Source: Streptomyces sp. SirexAA-E (GTDB lineage Bacteria; Actinomycetota; Actinomycetes; Streptomycetales; Streptomycetaceae). From it: a DNA stretch of 64,000 nucleotides. This document shows, in pieces, positions 7,670-21,163 of this stretch (positions are counted from its first letter, which is position 1; every line of letters starts with the position of its first letter). Position numbers and translations under genes: made by a program. Where the stretch lies: the NCBI RefSeq assembly GCF_000177195.2, contig NC_015953.1:1364001-1428000 (forward strand), given 5' to 3'. The notes under the pieces were generated by a model that was not told where the DNA came from, ran no database searches, and saw only the letters and a list, made by a program, of their open reading frames with translations.

Positions 7670-9991
7670 CTACGCCTTTGCGGGGCCGTCCGTCGAGTCG
7701 TCCTCGACGTCGGCTTCCGCCTCATCACCCGGGTGAGCCTGCGTCTCGTCGCTACCGGCGTCGACGTCACTGCCGCTGTCGGTGTCCGTGGCGGGCCGTG
7801 CGTCGTCCTGAGCGGTGTCCTGGACGTCCTCGTCGTCCTCACCCAGAGCGTCGACGAACTCGACGCCCTCGAGCTCGGCAAGCCGGTCCGAGGCGTCGGT
7901 GGAGCCGTCCTTGTCGGCCTCCAGGGCCTTCCCGAACCACTCACGGGCCTCGTCCTCGCGCCCGGCCTCCAGGAGGGCGTCCGCGTAGGCGTACCGCAGA
8001 CGGGGCGTCCACGAGTGGACGGCGTTGGAGGCGAGTTCGGGGCTCTGCAGGGTGACGATGGCCGCGTCGAGCTGTCCCATGTCCCGCCGGGCCCCGGCCG
8101 CGACGAGGCGCATCTCCACCTGTCCTGCCTTGTCCAGCTTCTGCACCTCGGGCTCACCGGCCATGGCCATGGCACGCTCGGGCCGACCCAGGCCGCGCTC
8201 GCAGTCGGCCATGACGGGCCACAGCTCGACGGACCCGGTCATACGGCGCGACGCCCGGAACTCGGCCAGCGCCTCGGCGTACCTCTGGGTCGCGTAGGCG
8301 GCGAAGCCGGCGGCCTCACGCACCGCGGCGACGCGGGAGGCGAGGCGCAGGGCGATACGCGAGAAGGCGTAGGCCTGCTCGGGGTCCTCGTCGATGAGGC
8401 GGGCGACCACGACCAGGTTGCGCGCGACGTCTTCGGCGAGGGTCTTCGGCAGGCTCATCAGCTCCTGCCGCACGTCCTTGTCGATCTCGTCGCCGGTGAC
8501 CTCGTCGGGGATCGGGAGGCGCTTGATCGGCTCACGCTCGCGGTCGTCACGACCCTGGTAGCCACCACGGTCGTCACGGCCCCGGTAGCCACCACGGTCG
8601 TCACGCCCCTGGGAGCCACCGCGGTCGTCGCGGCCCCGGTAGCCACCGCGGTCGTCGCGCCCCTGGTAGCCGCCGCGGCTGTTGCCCCGGTCGTTGTCCC
8701 TGCGCGGGCCACGGTCGTCGTCGCGACGGGGGGCGCGGTCCCGGTCACGGTCGTCACGGCGGAACCCGCCACCACCGGTGCGGTTGTCTCCCCGGCTGTC
8801 GTCGCGACGGAAGCCACCGGGCCGGTCGTCGTCGCGGCGGGGGCCACGCGGGCGGTCGTCACGACGGTCGGAACCACCGGCGCCGCGATACCCACCACGG
8901 TCGTCCTCACGACGCGGAGCGCCGCCCCGGTAGCCGCCACGGTCGTCCTCACGACGGGGGGCGCGGTCGTCACGGCGGAAGCCGCCACCGCTGCGGTTGT
9001 CACCTCGGCTGTCGTCGCGACGGAAACCACCGGGCCGGTCGTCGTCGCGGCGGGGGCCACGCGGGCGGTCGTCACGACGGTCGGAACCACCGCGATACCC
9101 ACCACGGTCGTCCTCACGACGCGGAGCGCCACCCCGGTAGCCGCCACGGTCGTCCTCACGACGCGGAGCGCGGTCCCGGTCACGGTCGTCACGGCGGAAG
9201 CCACCACCGGTACTGCCGCCCCTGCTGTCGTCACGACGGAAACCGCCGGGCCGATCGTCGTCCCGACGGGGGGCGCGGTCGTCACGGCGGAAGCCGCCAC
9301 CGCTGCGGCTGTCTCCCCGGCTGTCGTCGCGACGGAAACCACCGGGCCGGTCGTCGTCGCGGCGGGGGCCACGCGGGCGGTCGTCACGACGGTCGGAACC
9401 ACCGCGATACCCACCACGGTCGTCCTCACGACGCGGAGCGCCACCCCGGTAGCCGCCACGGTCGTCCTCACGACGCGGAGCGCGGTCCCGGTCACGGTCG
9501 TCACGGCGGAAGCCACCACCGGTACTGCCGCCCCTGCTGTCGTCACGACGGAAACCGCCGGGCCGATCGTCGTCCCGACGGGGGGCGCGGTCGTCACGAC
9601 GGAAGCCGCCACCGCTGCGGTTGTCACCTCGGCTGTCGTCGCGACGGAAACCACCGGGCCGGTCGTCGTCGCGACGCGGGCCACGCGGGCGGTCGTCACG
9701 ACGGTCGGAACCACCGGCGCCGCGGTAGCCACCACGGTCGTCGTCACGGCGGGGGGCGCGGTCGTCACGGCGGAAACCGCCGCCACCCGAGCCGGGGCCG
9801 GCGCCTCGGCCGCTGTCTCGACGCGGGCCACGGTCCCGGTCACGGTCATCACGACGGAAACCGCCTCGGTCACCGTCACGTCGGGGCGCGGAGGAGCGGT
9901 CGTCGCGGCCTCCTCGGTAGCCGCCCCTGTCACCGTCTTCCCGGCGACGCGGCTCGCGCTCCGGACGATCGTCGGAAGAGTTGGTGGACAT
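7670..9991 (-). CDS. Arg/Gly/Asp-repeat protein with TPR-like C-terminal domain
   Basis: A 773-residue protein in two parts. Residues ~1-500 are built almost entirely of short motifs such as GGFRRDDR, APRRDDDRPG, DDRGGYRG and DRDRAPRR, rich in Arg, Asp and Gly and surely disordered. Residues ~505-720 are helical and look like tetratricopeptide repeats (for example AAYATQRYAEALAEFRASRR and YADALLEAGREDEAREWFGKAL). A Glu/Asp/Ser-rich acidic tail ends the protein. ATG at 9991 has AGGAG 8 bases upstream; the longer frame to 10102 would run into the rRNA terminator. It lies just downstream of the 5S rRNA on the same strand. The RGG/RDD composition suggests RNA or ribosome binding, which is inference only. 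Confidence 0.85.
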   Translation of the reverse strand: MSTNSSDDRPEREPRRREDGDRGGYRGGRDDRSSAPRRDGDRGGFRRDDRDRDRGPRRDSGRGAGPGSGGGGFRRDDRAPRRDDDRGGYRGAGGSDRRDDRPRGPRRDDDRPGGFRRDDSRGDNRSGGGFRRDDRAPRRDDDRPGGFRRDDSRGGSTGGGFRRDDRDRDRAPRREDDRGGYRGGAPRREDDRGGYRGGSDRRDDRPRGPRRDDDRPGGFRRDDSRGDSRSGGGFRRDDRAPRRDDDRPGGFRRDDSRGGSTGGGFRRDDRDRDRAPRREDDRGGYRGGAPRREDDRGGYRGGSDRRDDRPRGPRRDDDRPGGFRRDDSRGDNRSGGGFRRDDRAPRREDDRGGYRGGAPRREDDRGGYRGAGGSDRRDDRPRGPRRDDDRPGGFRRDDSRGDNRTGGGGFRRDDRDRDRAPRRDDDRGPRRDNDRGNSRGGYQGRDDRGGYRGRDDRGGSQGRDDRGGYRGRDDRGGYQGRDDREREPIKRLPIPDEVTGDEIDKDVRQELMSLPKTLAEDVARNLVVVARLIDEDPEQAYAFSRIALRLASRVAAVREAAGFAAYATQRYAEALAEFRASRRMTGSVELWPVMADCERGLGRPERAMAMAGEPEVQKLDKAGQVEMRLVAAGARRDMGQLDAAIVTLQSPELASNAVHSWTPRLRYAYADALLEAGREDEAREWFGKALEADKDGSTDASDRLAELEGVEFVDALGEDDEDVQDTAQDDARPATDTDSGSDVDAGSDETQAHPGDEAEADVEDDSTDGPAKA
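8952..9680 (-). repeat. 312-bp in-gene tandem repeat (104-residue unit)
   Basis: Within the Arg/Gly/Asp-rich gene, two near-identical 312-bp units lie head to tail at 8952-9263 and 9264-9575, followed by about 100 bases of a third. The period is a multiple of three, so each copy adds 104 residues in frame. Shorter 24-60 base motifs repeat inside each unit. The near identity points to recent duplication or ongoing homogenisation. Confidence 0.85.
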
Positions 9992-10052
9992 GGGGGTGAC
10001 TCCTGTCATCGGGTACCACAGACATTCTCGCGCAGTCGACGATCCGACGCGC

Positions 10053-10109
10053 TTCGAAAAAACAAAAGGGCCCTTGGTCCCAGCGTTGAACGCTGGGACC
10101 AAGGGCCCT
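10053..10109 (-). terminator. rRNA operon terminator
   Basis: A perfect 19-bp inverted repeat (10067-10085 with 10091-10109, loop TTGAA) directly after the 5S gene on the minus strand, followed by a T-rich run (TTTGTTTTTTC). This is a classic intrinsic terminator for the leftward rRNA operon. Confidence 0.95.
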
Positions 10110-10116
10110 GAAAGAT

Positions 10117-10236
10117 TGTTCGGCGGCGTCCTACTCTCCCACAGGGTCCCCCCTGCAGTACCATCGGCGCTGAAAGGCTTAGCTTCCGGGTTCGGAATGT
10201 AACCGGGCGTTTCCCTAACGCAATGACCACCGAAAC
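10117..10236 (-). rRNA. rrf: 5S ribosomal RNA
   Basis: About 120 bases matching actinobacterial 5S rRNA on the minus strand: it begins GTTTCGGTGGTCATTGCG, contains CCGAACCCGGAAGCTAAG, and ends in GGACGCCGCCGAACA, which pairs with the 5' end. It is the last gene of the operon, 132 bases after 23S. The exact ends are estimated to within a few bases. Confidence 0.95.
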
Positions 10237-10368
10237 ACTATCGGCCAGTCCCCACACAGAGCGGGGATATCGGCACTTAGCGAACAAGCACACTTTTCAG
10301 TTTAAGTAGTTGTTCAACCAGCACGACCGTTCGTGGCCTGGGAACAACACAGTGGACGCGAGCAACTG

Positions 10369-15321
<4,953 letters not shown>

Positions 15322-15480
15322 ATGTTTTCCCGTAATCGGGATGAACACCACGAGAGCGGAACGACCAGGTCGGAATAAGACCGGTCGTTCACAGCGTCCT
15401 CGCTGTGTTTCGCCTACCAGCACCCAAGGGCCTGGCAGGTCTTTTCAAAGGAACCACCAACCTGCCGAAGCAGGCCGGGG

Positions 15481-15529
15481 TATCAACATATCTGGCGTTG
15501 ACTTTTGGCACGCTGTTGAGTTCTCAAGG
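15481..15529 (-). promoter_or_regulatory. rRNA leader, boxA-like antitermination region
   Basis: About 160-210 bases upstream of 16S, the minus strand reads CCTTGAGAACTCAACAG and then GTGCCAAAAGTCAACGCC. This resembles the boxA-containing leader conserved in actinobacterial rRNA operons. It is likely to recruit Nus factors and to contribute to RNase III processing. The assignment is by resemblance. Confidence 0.6.
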
Positions 15530-15891
15530 AACGGACGCTTCCTTCGGTCCCGTTTCACCGGGGCCCTCCGGGCGCTTCCCTTCGTTCTTGCGTTTCCGAC
15601 TCTATCAGACTCTTTCGTATCCGATTCCCGGTCGAAGCGGGTTCCTGCTCGGCGGTTAATTCACCACCATGCTTTCCAGTTCTTCGCTTTCGCGTTTCCC
15701 TTTCCGGCGGTCACTACGTTAACCGATTTCCTCGGCGACTCATAATCGAGTCGATCGGGCTGAATTCCGGCACGCCGAAATCGCACCCGCCAGGGGTGAA
15801 TCGTAGGTAGTGGGTCGCCCTCTCACGGTGCTTCGGCCTGGTCCGATGGACCACGCCAACAACAACTGCATCCGTTCAAGCGGCTCGGACT

Positions 15892-15920
15892 ACATTAGGG
15901 AAGCAGCAGACGCGAGTCAA
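15892..15920 (-). promoter_or_regulatory. rRNA operon promoter (strong sigma-HrdB type)
   Basis: On the minus strand, TTGACT (15920-15915), a 17-base spacer and TAATGT (15897-15892) form a near-consensus promoter about 570 bases upstream of 16S. Streptomyces rRNA operons usually have several tandem promoters. The remaining 15322-15891 interval is AT-richer than its surroundings and probably holds others, but I could not identify them with confidence. Confidence 0.78.
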
Positions 15921-15925
15921 GTTGG

Positions 15926-16570
15926 TCAAGACGTGCGTCGGCGGCGCGGCACATGGGCCCGGTACGGACTGACGGTCGGGTCGCCGTCGATCCAGAAGCG
16001 CCAGGGCTGGTGGGCCCCGTCTCCTCCCACTCCCGTACGGGGGCCGCTGCGCACCTGGTCACGGGGCGGCGGGGTGCCGTGCAGTACGGAAAGCGGACCC
16101 AGCGGACCGGCGATCACGTCGGCTCCGTTCAGTGCGCGGTCGACGTCGAGAGCCGTGGCCAGACGTGCCGGGCCTTTGGCCAGTTCCCTGTCGTTGCGGG
16201 CCGAGAACCGACGTTTGCGGGCGACCTCGGCCCCCACCCCGATCTCGCCGGCGCGCAGCAGGACCCCGCTCGCCATGCCCTCGGGGCCGCACACCAGATT
16301 CAGGCAGTGCCACATCCCGTAGGTGAAGTAGACGTACGAGTGGCCCGGCGGACCGAACATCACGCTGTTACGGGGCGTGAGACCGCGGAACGCGTGGGAT
16401 CCGGGGTCGACCTCACCCGCGTACGCCTCGACCTCGGTCAGGCGCAGCTCGATGGGGCCCTCCTCACTGGTGCGTACCAGGACGCGTCCCAGCAGGTCGG
16501 GCGCCACGTCCAGGACGGATCGGTCGAAGAAGTCCCGCGTCAGCGGTGTGCGGTCCATGGGCTTTTCCAT
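15926..16570 (-). CDS. 3-methyladenine DNA glycosylase (AAG/MPG family)
   Basis: Base-excision repair enzyme that removes alkylated purines, 214 residues. It carries the AAG-family core: [19 protein letters not shown] with likely catalytic E48, then [29 protein letters not shown] and [11 protein letters not shown] at 16570 has TACCCT 8 bases upstream, so a leaderless message is possible; an in-frame ATG at 16558 is an alternative. The stop codon lies just 6 bases from the -35 of the rRNA promoter, so read-through into the rRNA operon is possible. Confidence 0.92.
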   Translation of the reverse strand: MEKPMDRTPLTRDFFDRSVLDVAPDLLGRVLVRTSEEGPIELRLTEVEAYAGEVDPGSHAFRGLTPRNSVMFGPPGHSYVYFTYGMWHCLNLVCGPEGMASGVLLRAGEIGVGAEVARKRRFSARNDRELAKGPARLATALDVDRALNGADVIAGPLGPLSVLHGTPPPRDQVRSGPRTGVGGDGAHQPWRFWIDGDPTVSPYRAHVPRRRRTS

Positions 16571-16656
16571 GCCGTCCGAGGGTACTGGGACCGCCGGCGA
16601 GGGAACCGGCTACGGTCATCGCGCGTATGTAGGGGTCAGGACCTAGGAGGAAAAAC

Positions 16657-17439
16657 ATGGGCTTCAAGCGGCTGCTCGCGAGCATGGGTGCCGGCGGTGC
16701 CTCGGTGGAGACCGAGCTCACCGAACTCAACGTCGTCCCCGGCGGAGTCGTCCAGGGCGAGGTGCGCATCCAGGGCGGTTCCGTGGACCAGCAGATCGAA
16801 GGTCTCTCGGTCGGTCTGCAGGCGCGGGTGGAGGTCGAGAGCGGGGACCACGAGACCAAGCAGGACATCGAGTTCACCAAGCTGCGTCTCGGCGGTGCCT
16901 TCCAGGTCCAGGCGGGCGCCGTGCACGTCGTCCCCTTCGGGCTGGAGATCCCGTGGGAGACGCCGATCACGATGTTCGCCGGGCAGCATCTGCGCGGCAT
17001 GAACATAGGGGTGACCACGGAGCTGGAGATCGCCCGTGCCCTGGACTCCGGGGACCTCGACGCGGTCAACGTGCACCCGCTCCCGGCTCAGCAGGCCATC
17101 CTGGACGCCTTCGGGCAGCTGGGCTTCGGCTTCCGCAGCGCGGACATGGAGCGCGGCCACATCCGCGGCACGCGCCAGCGGCTGCCCTTCTACCAGGAGA
17201 TCGAGTTCTTCCCGCCGCAGCAGTACCGCGGGCTGAACCAGGTGGAGCTGACCTTCGTCGCGGACGACCGCGAGATGGACGTCGTCCTGGAGATGGACAA
17301 GAAGCCGGGCCTCTTCAGTGAGGGCAGCGACTCCTACCGCGCGTTCAAGGTCGGGCTGCACGACTACCAGGGCACCGACTGGGCCGCCTATCTCAACCAG
17401 TGGCTCTCTCAGGTCGGCGGCCGCCGCAACTGGCTCTGA
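16657..17439 (+). CDS. Sporulation-control protein Spo0M family
   Basis: A 260-residue arrestin-like beta-sandwich protein of the Spo0M family; the Bacillus homologue influences sporulation and cell-cycle control. Recognised by [20 protein letters not shown] at the start, the Spo0M core [19 protein letters not shown], and a C-terminal half containing [14 protein letters not shown] and [11 protein letters not shown] near-perfect AGGAGG site precedes ATG at 16657. It is divergent from the glycosylase, and a TACGGT hexamer at 16610 may be its -10. Confidence 0.92.
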   Translation: MGFKRLLASMGAGGASVETELTELNVVPGGVVQGEVRIQGGSVDQQIEGLSVGLQARVEVESGDHETKQDIEFTKLRLGGAFQVQAGAVHVVPFGLEIPWETPITMFAGQHLRGMNIGVTTELEIARALDSGDLDAVNVHPLPAQQAILDAFGQLGFGFRSADMERGHIRGTRQRLPFYQEIEFFPPQQYRGLNQVELTFVADDREMDVVLEMDKKPGLFSEGSDSYRAFKVGLHDYQGTDWAAYLNQWLSQVGGRRNWL

Positions 17440-17516
17440 GGGGGCCCTCGGACGGCGGGACCTCTAGGGTCGAAGGTGAGACGTCCCATCCACAGCCGAC
17501 CAGGAGAGGTGCTGAC

Positions 17517-18050
17517 GTGACCGAGCAGAAGAAGGCGCCGCTGCCGCACGACTTCCATCCCGAGGTGCCCTCGTTCACCGTGGTGAGCGAGGATCTCGCA
17601 CCCGGCGCCGTACTCGCCGACGCCCAGGTGCAGGCTGCGGGGAACACCTCCCCGCAGCTGCGGTGGGAAGGCTTCCCCCCGGAGACGAAGAGCTTCGCCG
17701 TCACCTGCTTCGACCCCGACGCCCCCACCGGCAGCGGGTTCTGGCACTGGGTGCTCTTCGACATCCCGGCCACCGTCAACGAGCTTCCGGCCGGTGCGGG
17801 CACCGGGACGTTCGAGGGCCTGCCCCCGGGAGCCGTCCACGCCCGCAACGACTACGGCTCGAAGGAGTTCGGGGGCGCCGCTCCCCCGGCCGGGGAGAAC
17901 CACCGCTACGTCTTCACCGTGTACGCGGTGGACTCCGAGAAGCTCGGGCCCGACAGCGACGCGTCGCCCGCGGTGGTGGGTTTCAATCTGCGCTTCCACA
18001 CCCTGGGGCGCGCCCAGTTGATCGGTGAGTACGCCGCTCCGGACAGCTGA
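17517..18050 (+). CDS. YbhB/YbcL (PEBP, Raf-kinase-inhibitor-like) protein
   Basis: A 177-residue phosphatidylethanolamine-binding-protein fold, similar to E. coli YbhB/YbcL. Key family motifs are present: [34 protein letters not shown], in which the DPDAP and the conserved His line the ligand pocket, then [23 protein letters not shown] at 17517 follows AGGAGAGG at good spacing; the longer frame to 17400 overlaps spo0M and is rejected. TAGGGT at 17467 is a plausible -10. The ligand is unknown. Confidence 0.92.
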   Translation: MTEQKKAPLPHDFHPEVPSFTVVSEDLAPGAVLADAQVQAAGNTSPQLRWEGFPPETKSFAVTCFDPDAPTGSGFWHWVLFDIPATVNELPAGAGTGTFEGLPPGAVHARNDYGSKEFGGAAPPAGENHRYVFTVYAVDSEKLGPDSDASPAVVGFNLRFHTLGRAQLIGEYAAPDS

Positions 18051-18066
18051 CGGTTCACCCGCTGTT

Positions 18067-18112
18067 TGCCCTGCCCTGGTCTTGGAGAGATCAAGGCAGG
18101 GCACTTTTTATT
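18067..18112 (+). terminator. Intrinsic terminator
   Basis: The inverted repeat TGCCCTGCC (18067-18075) with GGCAGGGCA (18095-18103) is followed by CTTTTTATT, just after the YbhB-like gene. This is one of the few hairpins in the window with a clear T tract. Confidence 0.82.
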
Positions 18113-18191
18113 GCGTTGTCCCTCACGGCTCTCCCGGCCAGAGTTGATCCGGGCCTGCCGGCCGGCGGGCAGCACACGGGAGGTGGGCGGG

Positions 18192-18698
18192 ATGCGCGAC
18201 ACACTGGTACTCAACGCGAGCTTCGAGCCGCTGTCGACGGTGACACTCAACCGCGCGGTGGTTCTGATCCTCCAGGACAAGGCCGTCGTCGAGCAGTCGC
18301 ATCCCGGACTCCGCATGCGGGGTGCCGCCATCGACATCCCGGTTCCGCGTGTCATCAGGCTCTGCCGGTACGTGCGGGTGCCGTTCCGAAGACACGCCCC
18401 CTGGTCCAGGAGGGGGGTGCTCATACGGGACCAGCACCGGTGCGCGTACTGCGGGCGGCGGGCGAGCACCGTCGACCACGTGGTGCCGCGCGCCCAGGGC
18501 GGCCAGGACACCTGGCTGAACACCGTGGCCTCCTGTGCGGAGGACAACCACCGCAAGGCCGCCCGTACTCCGGAGCAGGCGGGCATGCCTCTGCTGCGGC
18601 AGCCCTTCGTCCCGACGCCGGCGGACGCGATGCTGCTCGCGCTGGGAGCCGGTGACCGGTCCTCGCTGCCCGAGTGGCTCGCCCGGTCCGCCGCCTGA
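18192..18698 (+). CDS. HNH endonuclease family protein
   Basis: A 168-residue protein with a compact HNH nuclease domain in its second half: C84-x2-C87 (CAYC), VDHVVPRAQGG with D95-H96, N110, then C115 and N119-H120. The four cysteines and histidines should bind structural zinc while the HNH residues hold the catalytic metal. The first ~75 residues (VLNASFEPLSTVTLNRAV and a Trp-Ser-Arg-Arg segment) are typical of a widespread actinobacterial HNH subfamily of unknown role. GGAGG precedes ATG at 18192. There is no phage or toxin context. Confidence 0.88.
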   Translation: MRDTLVLNASFEPLSTVTLNRAVVLILQDKAVVEQSHPGLRMRGAAIDIPVPRVIRLCRYVRVPFRRHAPWSRRGVLIRDQHRCAYCGRRASTVDHVVPRAQGGQDTWLNTVASCAEDNHRKAARTPEQAGMPLLRQPFVPTPADAMLLALGAGDRSSLPEWLARSAA

Positions 18699-18718
18699 CC
18701 CGCCGGACGCATGAGCCA

Positions 18719-18750
18719 CGGCCCGACCCCTCGTCCTGAGGGGCGGGCCG
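18719..18750. terminator. Bidirectional terminator hairpin
   Basis: An inverted repeat (CGGCCCGACCCCTC with GAGGGGCGGGCCG) between the convergent HNH nuclease and TSUP permease genes. Confidence 0.75.
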
Positions 18751-18757
18751 ACTCCGT

Positions 18758-19531
18758 TCAGCGCAGCAGCAGTTGGACGATGGCGGCGGTGCCGACCACG
18801 ACGATGAGCCCGCGCAGCAGACGCGGGCTGAGACGCCGGCCGACCTTGGCGCCTATCTGGCCGCCGATCGACGAGCCCACCGCGATGAGGACGACGGCCG
18901 TCCAGTCGAAGTCCGCGACGAAGAGGAAGAAGAGCGCGGCGATGCTGTTGACGATGGCCGCGAGGACGTTCTTGACGGCGTTGAGCCGCTGCATCGTGTC
19001 GTCGAGCAGCATGCCCATCAGCGAGAGGTAGATGATGCCCTGGGCCGCGGTGAAGTAGCCGCCGTAGACGCTGGCGAGCATCAGCCCGGTGAACAGGAGC
19101 GGGCCGCCGTCGGGGCGGGCGACGGTTCCGGTGTGTTCGCGGCGGCGCTGGACCGCCTTGCTGATCCTCGGCTGGAGGATGACGAGGACCAGGGCGAGGG
19201 CCACCAGGACCGGGACGATCGTCTCGAACGCGGTGGAGGGCAGCGAGAGCAGCAGGGTGGCGCCGGTGAGGCCGCCGATCAGCGCGCCGACGCCCAGCTT
19301 GAGGATGCGCCGGCGCTGTCCGGCCAGCTCCTTGCGGTAGCCGATGGCGCCGCTGATCGATCCGGGGATCAGGCCGAGCGCGTTGGAGACGGTGGCGGTG
19401 ACCGGCGGCAGGCCGGTGGCGAGGAGTACGGGGAAGGTGATCAGCGTGCCGGAGCCGACGATGGTGTTGATCGTGCCGGCTCCGAGTCCCGCCGCGAACA
19501 CGGCGAGCATTTCCCAGATGGACAAGGCCAT
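18758..19531 (-). CDS. TauE/SafE (TSUP) family membrane permease
   Basis: A 257-residue integral membrane protein of the TauE/SafE family, thought to export sulfite, sulfoacetate or related anions. It shows two related halves of about four membrane segments each, with the family signatures AGLGAGTINTIVGSGTLITFP near residues 14-34 and GYFTAAQGIIYL near 160. ATG at 19531 has a start typical of the family (MALSIWEMLAVF). It ends by the terminator at 18719. The substrate is unknown. Confidence 0.88.
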   Translation of the reverse strand: MALSIWEMLAVFAAGLGAGTINTIVGSGTLITFPVLLATGLPPVTATVSNALGLIPGSISGAIGYRKELAGQRRRILKLGVGALIGGLTGATLLLSLPSTAFETIVPVLVALALVLVILQPRISKAVQRRREHTGTVARPDGGPLLFTGLMLASVYGGYFTAAQGIIYLSLMGMLLDDTMQRLNAVKNVLAAIVNSIAALFFLFVADFDWTAVVLIAVGSSIGGQIGAKVGRRLSPRLLRGLIVVVGTAAIVQLLLR

Positions 19532-19609
19532 CCCCTTCGGTGGTCAGTGACGCCTCCCCGCCATCGAGGTCGAGGGGCCGGACCGATCATGCACGAAGGG
19601 GAGGCCTGG

Positions 19610-20539
19610 TCACTCCACGGGGGGCTGTTCCCTGCGCTCGGCCCCGGTGTTGAAGCCGGGTACGCCGCCGCCGAGGTTGCCGAAGGCACCGCTGAGGCCC
19701 TTGAGCGCGTCGCCGATCTCGCTGGGCACGATCCAGAGCTTGTTGGCGTCGCCCTCGGCGATCTTCGGGAGCATCTGGAGGTACTGGTACGACAGGAGCT
19801 TCTGGTCCGGGTCCCCGGCGTGGATGGACTCGAAGACCGTACGGATGGCCTGGGCCTCACCCTCGGCGCGCAGGGCGGACGCCTTGGCCTCACCCTCGGC
19901 GCGCAGGATCGCGGACTGCTTCTCACCCTCGGCGGTGAGGATCGCGGACTGCCGGATGCCTTCGGCGGTGAGGATGGCGGCGCGCTTGTCACGGTCGGCG
20001 CGCATCTGCTTCTCCATCGAGTCCTGGATGGAGGTGGGCGGTTCGATGGCCTTGAGCTCGACCCGGTTGACGCGGATGCCCCACTTGCCGGTGGCCTCGT
20101 CGAGGACACCGCGCAGGGCCGCGTTGATCTCCTCGCGGGAGGTCAGGGTCCGCTCCAGGTCCATGCCGCCGATGATGTTGCGCAGCGTGGTGACGGTGAG
20201 CTGCTCGATCGCCTGGATGTAGCTGGCGACTTCGTACGTCGCGGCGCGGGCGTCGGTGACCTGGTAGTAGATGACGGTGTCGATGTTGACGACGAGGTTG
20301 TCCTGGGTGATCACCGGCTGCGGCGGGAAGGGGACGACCTGTTCACGGAGGTCGATCCGGTTGCGGATCGAGTCGATGAACGGGACGACGATGTTCAGCC
20401 CGGCGTTGAGGGTGCGGGTGTAGCGGCCGAAGCGCTCGACGATGGCGGCACTGGCCTGCGGGATGACCTGGATCGTCTTGATCAGGGCGATGAAGACGAG
20501 CACCACCAGAATGATCAGGACGATGATGATCGGTTGCAT
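19610..20539 (-). CDS. SPFH/band-7 (stomatin-like) membrane protein
   Basis: A 309-residue stomatin/prohibitin-family protein like E. coli QmcA. Residues ~3-22 form one N-terminal membrane anchor (IIIVLIILVVLVFIALI). The SPFH domain follows (ERFGRYTRTLNAGLN, VITQDNLVVNIDTVIYYQV), then a coiled coil with three copies of an AEG repeat (LTAEGIRQSAILTAEGEKQS), and a Gly-rich tail. It lies 128 bases downstream of an NfeD gene on the same strand. NfeD and SPFH proteins are classic operon partners that form membrane microdomains. Confidence 0.93.
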   Translation of the reverse strand: MQPIIIVLIILVVLVFIALIKTIQVIPQASAAIVERFGRYTRTLNAGLNIVVPFIDSIRNRIDLREQVVPFPPQPVITQDNLVVNIDTVIYYQVTDARAATYEVASYIQAIEQLTVTTLRNIIGGMDLERTLTSREEINAALRGVLDEATGKWGIRVNRVELKAIEPPTSIQDSMEKQMRADRDKRAAILTAEGIRQSAILTAEGEKQSAILRAEGEAKASALRAEGEAQAIRTVFESIHAGDPDQKLLSYQYLQMLPKIAEGDANKLWIVPSEIGDALKGLSGAFGNLGGGVPGFNTGAERREQPPVE

Positions 20540-20667
20540 CGTGTGCCTCGAGCCCTTCGTTTGCCGACGGATCGCGATGATCGAGGTCGCGTGGTCATGG
20601 CGATCGCATTCTCATGATGATCGACTTCGAGTGTGGCAGACCCCGGCCTGCCGTGTGACCGGTTCGC

Positions 20668-21096
20668 TCACATGACGACGGCGGTCGCGCCGTCGATGTC
20701 CACGACGTCCACCTGCCGGCCGGCTTCGAAGCTCTGGTCGCCGTCGAGCGCGCGGGCGGACCAGACCTCCCCGGCCAGCTTGATGCGTCCGCCGCTGCCG
20801 TCCACCCGTTCCAGGACGACGGCCTGACGGCCTTTCAGCGCGTCGATGCCGCTGGCGTGCCCGGACCGGCCGGCTCTCTGCCTGGCGGCGATCGGGCGTA
20901 CGACGGCGATCAGCGCCACCGACACCCCTACGAACACCAGGACTTGGGCGACGACTCCACCGCCGAGGGCGGCGACGACGGCCGCGGCCACCGCCCCGAC
21001 GGCGAACATTCCGAATTCGGGCATCGCGGTCAGGACGAGGGGGATGCCCAGTCCCACAGCGCCGATCAGCCACCACACCCACGCGTCGATGTCCAC
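20668..21096 (-). CDS. NfeD family membrane protein
   Basis: A 142-residue NfeD short form. About three membrane segments occupy residues 5-75 (WVWWLIGAVGLGIPLVL, GAVAAAVVAALGGG, VLVFVGVSVALIAVV) and a soluble OB-fold domain follows (LKGRQAVVLERVDGSGGRIKL, GEVWSARALD). GTG at 21096 is preferred to the longer frame at 21204 because the extra 36 residues look non-coding. The gene lies upstream of the SPFH protein, its usual functional partner. Confidence 0.9.
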   Translation of the reverse strand: MDIDAWVWWLIGAVGLGIPLVLTAMPEFGMFAVGAVAAAVVAALGGGVVAQVLVFVGVSVALIAVVRPIAARQRAGRSGHASGIDALKGRQAVVLERVDGSGGRIKLAGEVWSARALDGDQSFEAGRQVDVVDIDGATAVVM

Positions 21097-21163
21097 CCCG
21101 CCATCGTAGGACCGCGGGTGCCCTTCCCGACAGGGCGCCGGGCAGCCGACTGTGGCGCGGAAC

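Noticed and set aside
8952..9680. CRISPR-like array
   Set aside because: The repeat units are 312 bp with no unique spacers, and they lie within a coding frame.
8458..9933. 491-codon open frame of Thr/Val/Ala repeats inside the RDD protein gene
   Set aside because: A frame shadow of the repeated gene; the RDD frame has the ribosome binding site and a folded C-terminal domain.
18773..20617. 614-codon open frame on the plus strand
   Set aside because: It is the antisense shadow of the TSUP and SPFH genes; high GC keeps all frames open, and the protein is low-complexity Asp/Gly/Arg.
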